The notes under the pieces: model-generated
Told to the model about the DNA's origin: nothing
Database searches by the model: none
The model's input: the letters and a program-made list of their open reading frames with translations, nothing else
In this document: piece after piece, positions 1 through 8,836 of the stretch
How the letters are laid out: each line of letters begins with the position of its first letter
How positions within the stretch are numbered: the first letter of the stretch is position 1
Assembly (NCBI GenBank): GCA_022402535.1
Contig: JAKRSD010000020.1
Location: 478,345-542,344, forward strand
Length of the DNA: 64,000 bases
Reading direction: 5' to 3'
Origin: Flavobacteriales bacterium
Lineage (GTDB): Bacteria > Bacteroidota > Bacteroidia > CAIKAF01
Position numbers and translations under genes: made by a program

Positions 1-10
1 GCGTCTGCTC

Positions 11-71
11 TTTTTTAATTTCCATCCGCTCCCTTGAGCTGCGCTCAGACTCGCTTCTGGAAATTAAAAAA
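11..71. repeat. Nested inverted repeat beside the initiator tRNA
   Basis: A 14-bp arm (TTTTTTAATTTCCA, 11-24) is perfectly complementary to 58-71. Inside lies a second small hairpin, TGAGC/GCTCA at 35-39 and 43-47. The outer arm ends where the terminator hairpin of the tRNA begins, so the T-run of that terminator is also one arm of this repeat. It could act as a terminator for transcripts entering from the left; that is inference. No gene is visible in 1-60. Confidence 0.6.
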
Positions 72-91
72 GCCGAAGTTTTACTTCGGCT
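61..91 (-). terminator. Intrinsic terminator of tRNA-fMet
   Basis: On the minus strand an 8-bp perfect stem (AGCCGAAG/CTTCGGCT, 71-78 and 84-91, loop of 5) is followed by a T-rich tract read from 70 down to 61. It lies 8 bases beyond the tRNA 3' end. Confidence 0.8.
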
Positions 92-98
92 TTTCTTG

Positions 99-171
99 TA
101 GCGGGAGTTGGACTCGAACCAACGATCTTCGGGTTATGAGCCCGACGAGATACCTACTTCTCCATCCCGCA
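99..171 (-). tRNA. Initiator tRNA-fMet (CAT)
   Basis: The minus strand folds into a full cloverleaf: 7-position acceptor, 4-bp D stem (GAGA/TCTC), 5-bp anticodon stem (TCGGG/CCCGA) with loop CTCATAA, 5-bp variable loop, and T arm GTTGG-TTCGAGT-CCAAC. The anticodon is CAT. Two initiator hallmarks are visible: positions 1 and 72 are an unpaired T-T, and three consecutive G:C pairs sit at the bottom of the anticodon stem. The discriminator is A and CCA is not encoded. It has its own promoter and terminator. Confidence 0.95.
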
Positions 172-202
172 CCGTGACGCTTTCTTTTCAGATAGCGGAG
201 TG

Positions 203-235
203 CAAAGGTAGTAAAATATTGCAAACAAAGAACCC
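203..235 (-). promoter_or_regulatory. Bacteroidota-type promoter of tRNA-fMet
   Basis: On the minus strand TTTG (235-232) is separated by 21 bases from TACCTTTG (210-203), matching the -33/-7 pattern of the phylum. Start would fall near 196-198, about 25 bases before the mature tRNA. Confidence 0.75.
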
Positions 236-253
236 TTTTGAAGAAAACAAACA

Positions 254-2680
254 TTATTCAGCCACAACCACCCTGAAGTTTTTCTCCATGAACCGGTTAC
301 GAACGGTAATTATGTAGGTTCCCTTCGCCAAAGAAGGTATGGGGATACTTAACTCTCCGGAAATGTTATTCTCAAATTCAAAGCCAGCCAGTTCAATACC
401 CAGCAAATTATAAACAGACACCTGTAGTTTTTCACCCGACACCGGCATGTGCAGTATGCCAATTTCACCCTGTTTAATCGGGTTGGGATACCAATTCCAT
501 GTTTCCGAAACACTTTCTTCAAGTTGCGTATTGTTTATTCCCTGAATGATAAATGTGATCTCCCATAAACATCCATTTTGGTCTGTAATAATAAGTTGGT
601 AAGTGCCCGCAGAGAGGTTGGTTGCCGGGTTGTTTACCGGTATTCCATTCAGCAGAAAGTTATAAGGCGGCGTTCCCCCCAACACGTCAAATGAGACAGA
701 ACCATTCCCGGCTTCGGTTTCATTTATAACATTTACATTTGACAACAACGGAGGGGGTTCCGTAAGGATGTATGAACCCACAGACTCACACCCCCAGGAA
801 TCAGAATATACAAAGGTGTATAATCCGTCTCCAAGGTTTTGTAAATGATTACCGCTGAATCCCGTACTCCAAACTATAGAATATCCAGGTGGAAAATTCG
901 CTGAATTTAGATATAGGCTTCCGTCAGAAGCTCCAAAACAACTTGGATTTTCAACCTCCACGATAAAGTCTTGGGGTGTAAGTTGTGTAACCGAAAGGGT
1001 GTCGCTTTGTGCAGATAACCCCCATGCATTTTGGACGGTAACGAAATATAGCCCGGGTTCTGTCACGGTTATGGAAGAATCGGTGGACCCGGTATTCCAC
1101 AAATAAGTATGATGGCTTCCGGCAGATAATGTAACCGAACCGTTTTCACACAAATACAGGGAGCCATTAGCCGAAAGGGATGCTGTATAAGTTTCCCCTT
1201 CAATGAAATGAAATTGATGGTTTGCAGGGAGATTATAAAAACGCTCATAATACCCCGAAGGGTAACGGATCACCAGCGAATCAACCGTTTGGGCCGATCC
1301 GATTCCGACAATCATATGCTGGGAGTCCTGACTGACATAGTTTTCGCCGCAATGGGTAAAACGGGTGTACATATTTCCGCCGGCATAAATCCGGATAAGC
1401 GAACCCACGGCCATGCGATTTGAAACGACTCCCTGCAGCGTGAATTTGATAAAATTGCCGCCGCCGCCCTGATTTTGCCAAAGGGATGAATAGGCCGGTT
1501 GATTATTGAGTTGTAGGATGTCGTAAAATCCGTCATTGTTAAAATCACCTTTGGCAAGGCTGTAACTTTTTATGTTCGGGTTGGAACTGAATATCTGATT
1601 TGATTGACTAAAACCCGTTCCCGAATTATTGACGAAGAAAAAATTATTTACCTGAGGAATCACTGTTCCCGGCTGAGCCGTAACCGCATACAAGTCCTGA
1701 TACCCGTTATTGTCATAATCTACCCAAAGCCCACCCCAAGACCAATGAGGCATGATAACCCCTAATGCGGCTGCGTTTTCTGTAAATGTGCCATTTCCGT
1801 TATTGGTCAGCAGTTTTACGGGATGTGTTGGCCCCCCCGTATTTGTCATAAAAATGTCAAAGTCACCGTCATTATCATAATCCCCTACCGAATTTGTCAT
1901 GGGGTCCATACCGGCAACCAGTGCTCCTGCCTGAGCCGCCACATTGGTAAATGTTCCGTTTCCATTGTTTTTATAAAGGGAATTGTTCCACAAACCTCTG
2001 TCGTTTATTACATAAAGGTCTATCAGCCCGTCTTCGTCATAATCAAACCAGCATCCCTGAAAGGAAGGTTGAAAACCGTCGCCCACACCGGCCTGTAGTG
2101 TGACGTTGGTAAATGTTCCGTTTCCGTTGTTTTTATAGAGTTGGTTTAGTTTATGGGGCGTTGTGGCGTCTCCGAAGGTTTCATAATTACACACATATAT
2201 ATCTAAAAATCCGTCTCCATCATAATCGGCAAAAGAAACACCATAACCATTGGTGTTGGTGATGTTTAACCCGGCTTGTATGGAAATGTCTGTAAATAGA
2301 AAGCTTCCGTTATTGGCATACAGCTTATGTTTACCTTCATAACTCGTAGAAAACAAATCCATATCCCCATCATTATCAAAATCTACCCAAATTACCGTTT
2401 TAACACGCCCCCAACCATAAATGTAAGAGGGCTGTTGTATAAAGGTTCCGCCTACATTTTTAAAAAAAAGAATGCTGTCACTTTCTTTACAAAATGTGAG
2501 GTCATCCCAACCGTCTTGATCAAAATCGTAAAAACTGACTCCGCTGCCCCAGTTATCCTGTGAATTGAATAGCACATTCACGCCCAGCGAGGGGGCTACA
2601 TCAATATATGCCTGCGCCAAACCTTGCAGTGAGGCCATAAACCAGAAAACCCAAACCAATGTCCTCCGGATTGCATTCAT
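254..2680 (-). CDS. FG-GAP/ASPIC (CRTAC1-like) protein with T9SS type A sorting domain
   Basis: 808 residues, predicted to be exported to the cell surface or medium. A signal peptide (residues 1-22, ending LAQA) precedes about seven FG-GAP/VCBS beta-propeller repeats (25-400), each with a calcium-loop signature such as DFDNDGDMD or DYDGDGFLD. An ASPIC/UnbV domain follows (about 408-495). Then come Ig-like or SprB-like segments (505-700) and a T9SS type A C-terminal domain starting at NWYPNPI (about 728). The start codon lies 5 bases after the stop of the haloperoxidase-like gene, so the two form one operon. ASPIC/CRTAC1 propellers are thought to bind ligands or act as adhesins; this one's ligand is unknown. 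Domain calls are firm, the biological role is not. Confidence 0.9.
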   Translation of the reverse strand: MNAIRRTLVWVFWFMASLQGLAQAYIDVAPSLGVNVLFNSQDNWGSGVSFYDFDQDGWDDLTFCKESDSILFFKNVGGTFIQQPSYIYGWGRVKTVIWVDFDNDGDMDLFSTSYEGKHKLYANNGSFLFTDISIQAGLNITNTNGYGVSFADYDGDGFLDIYVCNYETFGDATTPHKLNQLYKNNGNGTFTNVTLQAGVGDGFQPSFQGCWFDYDEDGLIDLYVINDRGLWNNSLYKNNGNGTFTNVAAQAGALVAGMDPMTNSVGDYDNDGDFDIFMTNTGGPTHPVKLLTNNGNGTFTENAAALGVIMPHWSWGGLWVDYDNNGYQDLYAVTAQPGTVIPQVNNFFFVNNSGTGFSQSNQIFSSNPNIKSYSLAKGDFNNDGFYDILQLNNQPAYSSLWQNQGGGGNFIKFTLQGVVSNRMAVGSLIRIYAGGNMYTRFTHCGENYVSQDSQHMIVGIGSAQTVDSLVIRYPSGYYERFYNLPANHQFHFIEGETYTASLSANGSLYLCENGSVTLSAGSHHTYLWNTGSTDSSITVTEPGLYFVTVQNAWGLSAQSDTLSVTQLTPQDFIVEVENPSCFGASDGSLYLNSANFPPGYSIVWSTGFSGNHLQNLGDGLYTFVYSDSWGCESVGSYILTEPPPLLSNVNVINETEAGNGSVSFDVLGGTPPYNFLLNGIPVNNPATNLSAGTYQLIITDQNGCLWEITFIIQGINNTQLEESVSETWNWYPNPIKQGEIGILHMPVSGEKLQVSVYNLLGIELAGFEFENNISGELSIPIPSLAKGTYIITVRNRFMEKNFRVVVAE

Positions 2681-2685
2681 ACTTC

Positions 2686-5600
2686 TTAATCAGAAATGAT
2701 TAATTTAAGTCGTTTGGTTCCAGAATCGGATTGCAGGTACAAGATGTAAATACCGGCAGCTATTGGGGGCAGAGAAATTGAGTGTGTGCCGGCACTCAAA
2801 ATGGGCTTGTTTGCAACATGTATCCATGCACCCGTTAAAGAATAAAGGCCTATGTCTACGAGATTTAATTCATTTGAAACAAACAAATTCATCACAGACC
2901 CGGATGAAATGGGATTCGGAAACAATCGGATTTCTGTATCGCTAAATTCAGACTCAGATACATATGTGTCGGTGATGTTTAATGATAGAAATTGTGGGTA
3001 TTCTGCCGGAACGTTAGGGTTGCCCGCCAAGTCAAATGCATCAAGAATTGACATACTTACTTCATCTTCTGCAATATTTAGCGAACCCACATCAAAAACA
3101 GCTTTCAGGGTAGAACTGTTAAGCCATTCAGAAAGAGAAGTGTTTAATAGCAGGGCTCCCGAAATGTCACTATCTGCCGAAAACTCAAATACGGGAAAAA
3201 CATCGGTTTTCATGGGTTCGCTGAAAACAGAAACCACAATAAACTGTCCGGTAGCATCAGTTATGTTATACGTGTTTGCCGTTACCACTGAAAGAGAAGG
3301 ATTTTTGGTATCCAAATCCAACAACTCTTCTTTGGTGTAGGCGGTCTGATTGTTTCCTGAGGCATCTCTAGCAAATGAAACAGAAAGTGACAGGTTTTCA
3401 ACTTCAATGTTTTGGTCATTTACATTGAATTTTGCTGAATATAGCACCGGACTCACCCAGGTTGAATTGGAAATGGAATAACTGAGCGACCCGGAAACGG
3501 ATGGATTACCCAAGATTTGTACAACAGGTTTTTGGGTTACGTCCATGTTTTCTGAAAAGTCAATCTGAACTTCAAAACCTGCTGTTCCGATATTTGAATC
3601 AGAAATAACCGACGCATTCACGGATTCTCCGATTACCGAAGGTCTTTTGGTATCTATCGTGAATAAATTATTTAATTCGCCCGGTTCGGGGCTGTTTCCC
3701 GAAGGGTCTTTCAGGAGCACAAGCCCTGCCGTTACGTTGAAAAACTCTTCGTTGGCATTAAGCAGGTTGTAGGTTATTTTGCATGAGGTGTCGGATAGCC
3801 AGACGGTGTTTGCCGCATTAAGAGAGAGCGATGTGCCTAATGGGTTCTGAACAGGAAATGTGAATGTGGGCGGGTTTTGGGTATCCATCGGTTTGCTGAA
3901 TATCATATTCACAACCAACGCCTGACTTCCTAAATCCTGAAGATTTAAAACAGGGTCGTTTACCGTTACGGAAACAATGCCCGGGTTTTGGTGTTCAATG
4001 GAAAACACTCCCGATTGGCTCATAGGAAGTTGTTGATTCCCAGCCAGGTCAGTAAAGCCTGAAATTTCAATGCCAATATTTTGAACCGAAAGCATATTGT
4101 CGATTACTTCATAGGCCATGACAAATTGTGTAGAAGAAATCCATTGGCTGTTTGGTAAATCTGGGATAAGCGTTGTAGAAAGATCTGCTGTTGTGGCAAA
4201 TGAAACCTGTGGAATAGCTGTGGGGTCGCAGGGTTCATCAGTCACAAGGGTTACGAAAAAACCATTATTAACGGATGCATCATTCACAACGGTTTCAGAA
4301 ACGGTAATGGAAAGTACTTCTGGGCGTTTTGTGTCTATGCGGAACGGATTTACCCAAAGGTTTACGTTTTGTACCATTCCGTTAAGGTCAATAGCGTTTT
4401 GCGTGCGCAGGTATACTTCATCTAATGTGGAACTGAAGTTTTCTACATTGAATACAACATGAAAGGTTTGGTTATTTGTCCATACTTGGTTTTGGAGGCT
4501 AATTTGACCCGATAAAGGGTTGCTGATTACAAAATCAATTTGCGGATTTACAGCCGTGTTCATGGGCACATTATATTGTATGTTAACAGAAAATTGTGTG
4601 CCGATGTCTGCTATGCTGATGATTGTATCTGAACAGGTTACGTTGACCACTTTGGGTCTTGAAATTTGTATGTAAGAGTCAGCATGGTTAAAAGCCATAG
4701 GCCCGAGCACCATACCGATTTGTCTTCCGGGAATATCATCCACGGGTGGGTGAATTCCGCCCCAGATTCGCGAAAGACTGCACTGGTCAGAAGCATCGCG
4801 GTAAGTGGCCCATTGGAGGGTAACGTCCACAGAAGGTCCTTCTTCAAAAACAAGGAAATCGTTTTCTTCGGCTAAAAAATTACTCATTCCTCCCGGAAAG
4901 TAAGGATCTCCCGTCATTTCAGTGAGCAACTCGGCCGCCGTACGCGAAAAGGTGGAATGCCCTGAAATATATCCGGCAAAAGGAGGGGTTACAAAAGTGG
5001 GCCGTTGGTAGGGCCACCAGTTTTCGGCCAAAATCCAACCCACACCGGCCATATCGGTTTCGGGGTCATTGATATATTCCGGACCTTTCCAGGTGTATAA
5101 TTTCACTTTACCCACATGTTCGTTATTGGTTCCTGCAAGGCTGTCACCAATCGCCACCTGTTCAATATAGCCTGGGATTAAAGGTAATCCTGCTGGGTGG
5201 TAATTAGCCCCATTGGGGTTGGAGCACTGTCCTTTTTCGGCCATAAAGCGCACTGCAGAAACGGGCCGCAGGTAGTCATACCAACCTTTGATTCCCCATG
5301 CGGTTATGGCGGCATCGTGCATGGCGCCACCCAATGCAAAATGAGATTTGGCATCGTATTCCAACGGATCCAGTTCGGGGCCCTGTCCTTTCCATTTTCT
5401 TTCAAAATCGGGGTGATCCTGAATGGTATGTAAAATTTCAAACCAATGTCCGGGCGGAGTAACCGAAGCGGGTCCGTCAGCCCAAAATTCGGCTAGCACT
5501 CTTGTATAATCGCCTCTGGGGACAATTTGTGGAACGTAGGGTTGACCGGTTTTGGGGTTTATGGAATGTCCGGGAGGAGAAACATCTCCATCGAGCAGAT

Positions 5601-6600
5601 TGTAAAAGTTGGGTAAATCGGCGTGTGTGGCCGGGTAATTTTGAATATTCCCGATGGCTCCCGGAGAAACATCCCACATTACCCCATCTCCTGGATCTAA
5701 ATGCGACTGCCAAACAGGCACAAGCAGGAAGTTCCATTTGTAGAGGCTTGTTATTCCTGCGGTGTCCAGTGTATCTATGTAAACGGGTGGCCCGGGATCC
5801 AGATATACATTATAGGCATTGCCGTTACGGAAAAATGTTGATTTTAACGAGTCGTTAAGGGAGAACGGTTTTACGTTTCCCCATTCGGCGCCTAAAAACG
5901 GGGGGTCCGAAAATAAAGGATTTCCCGCCTGATCTATGGCCACGCTTAAGCTTACGGTCTGCCAGCGATTAGGATCTATTATGTTAGGATTTCCGGGGTT
6001 CTCAGGCTCTACCGGAGGGTTTATCGGTTGATAATATTGGTTAGAGTAGTTGCCGGCTTCATTAGCACCGTCCTGCTGGCCGTATAACAAAACCATTTGT
6101 GCCACGTAATTTCCAAACTCGGCAGGCCCCCCGCTCACATAATCTGTAGAGGTGTTAGCCACGTTATAGCCTTTTGAGGCCATGTAATTATTAATGTTGT
6201 TTGTCGTAATCTGCACTCCGGGAGAGTTCATAAAACGATGGCTGATAAAACGATACATGGCAAAGCTTATCGCTTCTTCGCGAGCCTGTTGCAGATTTTG
6301 CTGGGGGATGGGAAGCCCATCAAACGGACAGGCGAACCCGTTCAGGGTTTTACCCAAAAAGTATGTTTCCTGTGCAGGGTCGTAGGCCGCCCAAATATCA
6401 TACATCATCATGGACGACTGATACAGGTTTCTGGCATGAACCGTTGGTCGTGCAAAATCTTTACTGATGGCGCCTAAAAGCAGACTATTACATTCACGAA
6501 TAGCACTTTGAGCGTTTGCAGAAAGCACAACAGCTCCCAAAAGGATTGAAAATAAAGCCTTCATCAGGCCTTTTTGAAAGGGTAGATTTGATGTTTTCAT
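2686..6600 (-). CDS. Vanadium-dependent haloperoxidase/PAP2-fold protein with Ig-like repeats and T9SS domain
   Basis: 1304 residues from the start used here. The N-terminal half carries all three signature motifs of the vanadium haloperoxidase/acid phosphatase (PAP2) family: K-X6-RP (K438 to RP445-446), SGHS (546-549) and SR-X5-H-X3-D (S610, R611, H617, D621). These residues hold vanadate or phosphate in the family. The rest consists of about five Ig-like repeats of roughly 110 residues, several beginning DTKRP, and then a T9SS type A domain (RLFPNPIS). A longer frame begins at 6627, but the -7 box lies at 6625-6632, so translation must start downstream; ATG 6600 gives a normal signal peptide ending SANAQ. 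First gene of an operon with the ASPIC protein. Whether it is a peroxidase or a phosphatase cannot be told from sequence. Confidence 0.9.
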   Translation of the reverse strand: MKTSNLPFQKGLMKALFSILLGAVVLSANAQSAIRECNSLLLGAISKDFARPTVHARNLYQSSMMMYDIWAAYDPAQETYFLGKTLNGFACPFDGLPIPQQNLQQAREEAISFAMYRFISHRFMNSPGVQITTNNINNYMASKGYNVANTSTDYVSGGPAEFGNYVAQMVLLYGQQDGANEAGNYSNQYYQPINPPVEPENPGNPNIIDPNRWQTVSLSVAIDQAGNPLFSDPPFLGAEWGNVKPFSLNDSLKSTFFRNGNAYNVYLDPGPPVYIDTLDTAGITSLYKWNFLLVPVWQSHLDPGDGVMWDVSPGAIGNIQNYPATHADLPNFYNLLDGDVSPPGHSINPKTGQPYVPQIVPRGDYTRVLAEFWADGPASVTPPGHWFEILHTIQDHPDFERKWKGQGPELDPLEYDAKSHFALGGAMHDAAITAWGIKGWYDYLRPVSAVRFMAEKGQCSNPNGANYHPAGLPLIPGYIEQVAIGDSLAGTNNEHVGKVKLYTWKGPEYINDPETDMAGVGWILAENWWPYQRPTFVTPPFAGYISGHSTFSRTAAELLTEMTGDPYFPGGMSNFLAEENDFLVFEEGPSVDVTLQWATYRDASDQCSLSRIWGGIHPPVDDIPGRQIGMVLGPMAFNHADSYIQISRPKVVNVTCSDTIISIADIGTQFSVNIQYNVPMNTAVNPQIDFVISNPLSGQISLQNQVWTNNQTFHVVFNVENFSSTLDEVYLRTQNAIDLNGMVQNVNLWVNPFRIDTKRPEVLSITVSETVVNDASVNNGFFVTLVTDEPCDPTAIPQVSFATTADLSTTLIPDLPNSQWISSTQFVMAYEVIDNMLSVQNIGIEISGFTDLAGNQQLPMSQSGVFSIEHQNPGIVSVTVNDPVLNLQDLGSQALVVNMIFSKPMDTQNPPTFTFPVQNPLGTSLSLNAANTVWLSDTSCKITYNLLNANEEFFNVTAGLVLLKDPSGNSPEPGELNNLFTIDTKRPSVIGESVNASVISDSNIGTAGFEVQIDFSENMDVTQKPVVQILGNPSVSGSLSYSISNSTWVSPVLYSAKFNVNDQNIEVENLSLSVSFARDASGNNQTAYTKEELLDLDTKNPSLSVVTANTYNITDATGQFIVVSVFSEPMKTDVFPVFEFSADSDISGALLLNTSLSEWLNSSTLKAVFDVGSLNIAEDEVSMSILDAFDLAGNPNVPAEYPQFLSLNITDTYVSESEFSDTEIRLFPNPISSGSVMNLFVSNELNLVDIGLYSLTGAWIHVANKPILSAGTHSISLPPIAAGIYILYLQSDSGTKRLKLIISD

Positions 6601-6624
6601 CAGGGAAATGGTTGTAACAACAAA

Positions 6625-6654
6625 CAAACCTATTAATAAATCTTAAAAAGCAAA
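6625..6654 (-). promoter_or_regulatory. Promoter of the haloperoxidase-like operon
   Basis: Minus strand TTTG (6654-6651), 18 bases, TAGGTTTG (6632-6625). A start near 6618-6620 leaves a leader of about 20 bases before ATG 6600 and rules out the upstream in-frame start at 6627. Confidence 0.7.
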
Positions 6655-6707
6655 AGAATTTACAAACAAATGTTAACCTTAAGTAAATAAAAGTGAGTAA
6701 TAAAAGC

Positions 6708-6742
6708 AAAAAACCCCTTGCTAAAATTAACAAAGGGTTTTT
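6708..6742 (-). terminator. Terminator of the coiled-coil paralogue operon
   Basis: Read on the minus strand, AAAAACCC and GGGTTTTT arms plus an inner TTG/CAA pairing form a stem with one internal mismatch, followed by TTTTTT. It lies 22 bases after the stop codon of the 6764-7378 gene. Confidence 0.65.
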
Positions 6743-6763
6743 ATATAGTTGTAAACGAGTAGT

Positions 6764-7378
6764 TTATCGCTTCTGGCGTGCTTTAAGTTGGTTTAGCAAT
6801 TCATTTTGTTTTTGGAGATCAGCTTTTTTGGTCTCCTGGTCTTTTTTGTTTTCCTCTAATTTTTGGGAAAGGTCTTCTCCTTCTTTCACCGATTTTTCGA
6901 GTGCCTTTTCGGCATCTTTAATTACTTTTTCCTGTGCAGCAATATCCAGCGAAAGTTGATATTGGTCCAGATAGCCTACAAATTCAGTAAGAAATGTTTT
7001 CCCGCCTTCCCACACTTTAACGTCGGATTCCGGAGTAACGAAGTTGTTGTTACCTTTGGAAATACCCAGGAACAAAACGGCTTTGGTTTTATCTTTAGAT
7101 TCCACTTTAAAAAAGTAGTCCATTATATCCGGAGTAATGGTGGTAATTTTTGTTCCCTCTGAAAGGGTAATTCCTTTTGATGTTTTGGTTTTGATTTTTT
7201 CCTCTTTGAATTTTTGCGAAAGGGCATCATCCACGGTTTTTGATGTGTAATTTAGCTCAATGCTTAATACAGCCCTAGGCGCATCTGCAATGTCCATGCG
7301 GTCTTCTCGGGGCGCTTGCGCAAATAAAAACGAAACACTGAGCGCCGGGAATAATAAAGTAAAAATTGTCTTTTTCAT
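6764..7378 (-). CDS. Secreted coiled-coil protein, paralogue A
   Basis: 204 residues, no family recognised. It has a signal peptide (ending LFAQ), a conserved N-terminal body (about 22-140) and a highly charged C-terminal helix (about 145-204) rich in K, E and Q with heptad-like spacing, very probably a coiled coil. The neighbouring gene at 7407-8015 has the same layout and clearly related sequence: both begin the mature part with REDRM, both carry a TPDIMDYFFKVE or SPELMDFYFKVE block, then GISKG or SISKG. The two are tandem duplicates, 28 bases apart, in one operon ending at the hairpin 6708-6742. It is likely periplasmic or surface exposed. Function unknown. Confidence 0.85.
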   Translation of the reverse strand: MKKTIFTLLFPALSVSFLFAQAPREDRMDIADAPRAVLSIELNYTSKTVDDALSQKFKEEKIKTKTSKGITLSEGTKITTITPDIMDYFFKVESKDKTKAVLFLGISKGNNNFVTPESDVKVWEGGKTFLTEFVGYLDQYQLSLDIAAQEKVIKDAEKALEKSVKEGEDLSQKLEENKKDQETKKADLQKQNELLNQLKARQKR

Positions 7379-7406
7379 ACAGATATACGTTTTGATTAAT
7401 AGTTAT

Positions 7407-8015
7407 TTATCGCTTAATTCTCCGTTCAATACTCTCAATTTCGGCCTTCAAATCATTCATGATTTTTTGGGCGCTCTCCATTTCTTTTCTGGCTTTTGAC
7501 AACGCTTCTTCTTGCTTTTTGTACGCCGAAACGGATTTGTTGTAACTGTTTTCTAATTTCTTGAGTTCTTTCGCTTTTTCTGCGGCCTCTTCTTTTAATT
7601 TTAGGTTTTCGGCAAAGGGTAAAAAGTTAATCAAAAAGCTTTTGGCGTTTTCCCACGCCTCGGGGTTTCCATCCGCCGTAAGAAAGTTGGTGTATCCTTT
7701 TGAAATACTCAGCAAAATGGCCGATCGGGTTTTACCAACGGGTTCCACCTTGAAATAAAAATCCATTAATTCCGGAGAAATTTCTACAATTTTTACTCCC
7801 ATAGCCGTTACCAATCCTTTTGAAGAGCCCGATTTCACGGGAATTGATTTGAGCTTATCACTTAGCGCGGACGATAAAATTTTGGTGTTATAGTCTGTTT
7901 CGAGCCGCAGGGCGGAACGCTCCGTTTTGTCAATCAACATGCGGTCTTCACGTACCTGTGAGAAACTTGTCAAACAAAACCCGGAGAAAATAAAAAGGAA
8001 TAGCTGCTTTTTCAT
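7407..8015 (-). CDS. Secreted coiled-coil protein, paralogue B
   Basis: 202 residues. Paralogue of the 6764-7378 product, with a signal peptide (ending TSFSQ), a conserved block SPELMDFYFKVEP and a lysine- and glutamate-rich C-terminal coiled coil (about 130-202). The frame is open back to 8039, but that start would overlap the end of the AlkD-like gene and add eight residues before a normal signal peptide. ATG 8015 leaves a 17-base gap after the upstream stop and is preferred. The pair looks like products of a duplication that have since diverged considerably. No enzyme motif seen. Function unknown. Confidence 0.85.
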   Translation of the reverse strand: MKKQLFLFIFSGFCLTSFSQVREDRMLIDKTERSALRLETDYNTKILSSALSDKLKSIPVKSGSSKGLVTAMGVKIVEISPELMDFYFKVEPVGKTRSAILLSISKGYTNFLTADGNPEAWENAKSFLINFLPFAENLKLKEEAAEKAKELKKLENSYNKSVSAYKKQEEALSKARKEMESAQKIMNDLKAEIESIERRIKR

Positions 8016-8032
8016 ATGGCTTACATTATCTG

Positions 8033-8740
8033 TTAACACTTTATCGTTTTTCTTTTTTTGGAAAGCGAACCGCGGGCAATACTCTTGGCAATGTACTCCG
8101 GCCCGAAGGGCACTTTACAGGCTGTTCCGCCCATATCCACACTTACTTTGCCGATTTTTTTGCTTATAGCAATGGCTTCATCCGACAGGGGATTCACATA
8201 AGCACCGACACAAATCACAAAATTATTCATGCAGTAGCGAACCCGGTTTCGTTCCTGGTGAATATGTTTTTCCACATGGTACAAAAGTGCTTTTAATCGT
8301 TCCAGCGGAAGCCGTTCATCGGGTGTTACCGAAACCAAATCAGCCCAAACCCGCCAACCGGCAGAGGCCTTTCCTTCCTCTTTTGATAAAATCCATTCTT
8401 CGGCAAGCTCAATCGCAAAGGGGCTTTCGGTGGCTACCCAGGGAACGGTATATTCGCTTAACATCTCCCAATAAGCTCCGTCTGCCCAGGATTGTATTTC
8501 CGCTTTGCTCATTTTGGAGCCGTCGGCAACCAAGCCGGCCAGATACATGGCATCTGAAATACCGGTGTCATACAATTCCATGGCCACACGCTGGTTCCCC
8601 TTCAGCTTTTTCAACAATGTTTTCATATCGCCCACACGAACGCCGAAAAAAGGCTCACGGGCACCATGATTCATCAGCACTTTTTTGATGCTTTCCGTGC
8701 CCATTTTTTTTAGCTCTTCAACAACCTCGTCTTTGGTCAT
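8033..8740 (-). CDS. DNA alkylation repair protein, AlkD-like HEAT repeat
   Basis: 235 residues, no signal peptide, cytoplasmic. The sequence fits the DNA alkylation repair family (all-helical HEAT-like repeats): an N-terminal helix, the block EPFFGVRVGDMKTLLKKL (about 29-46), a central SGWRVWADLVS-type region and a C-terminal Lys/Arg tail that could contact DNA. Family members such as Bacillus AlkD remove alkylated bases without base flipping. Many relatives of this shorter Bacteroidota type are untested, so activity is inferred. It is the first gene of a run with the two coiled-coil paralogues (17-base gap), though a shared job is not obvious. Confidence 0.8.
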   Translation of the reverse strand: MTKDEVVEELKKMGTESIKKVLMNHGAREPFFGVRVGDMKTLLKKLKGNQRVAMELYDTGISDAMYLAGLVADGSKMSKAEIQSWADGAYWEMLSEYTVPWVATESPFAIELAEEWILSKEEGKASAGWRVWADLVSVTPDERLPLERLKALLYHVEKHIHQERNRVRYCMNNFVICVGAYVNPLSDEAIAISKKIGKVSVDMGGTACKVPFGPEYIAKSIARGSLSKKRKTIKC

Positions 8741-8836
8741 GTACAGATGATTTTTTCAAATATACAATTGTTCCCCCAAAAGCCATGAGGGGGATTTTAT
8801 AAATTATATACCTTTATCTGAGCTTAACAGAGTGAT

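Noticed and set aside
108-317. 69-residue frame across the initiator tRNA
   Set aside because: It runs through the tRNA gene and the end of the ASPIC gene in antisense; shadow frame only.
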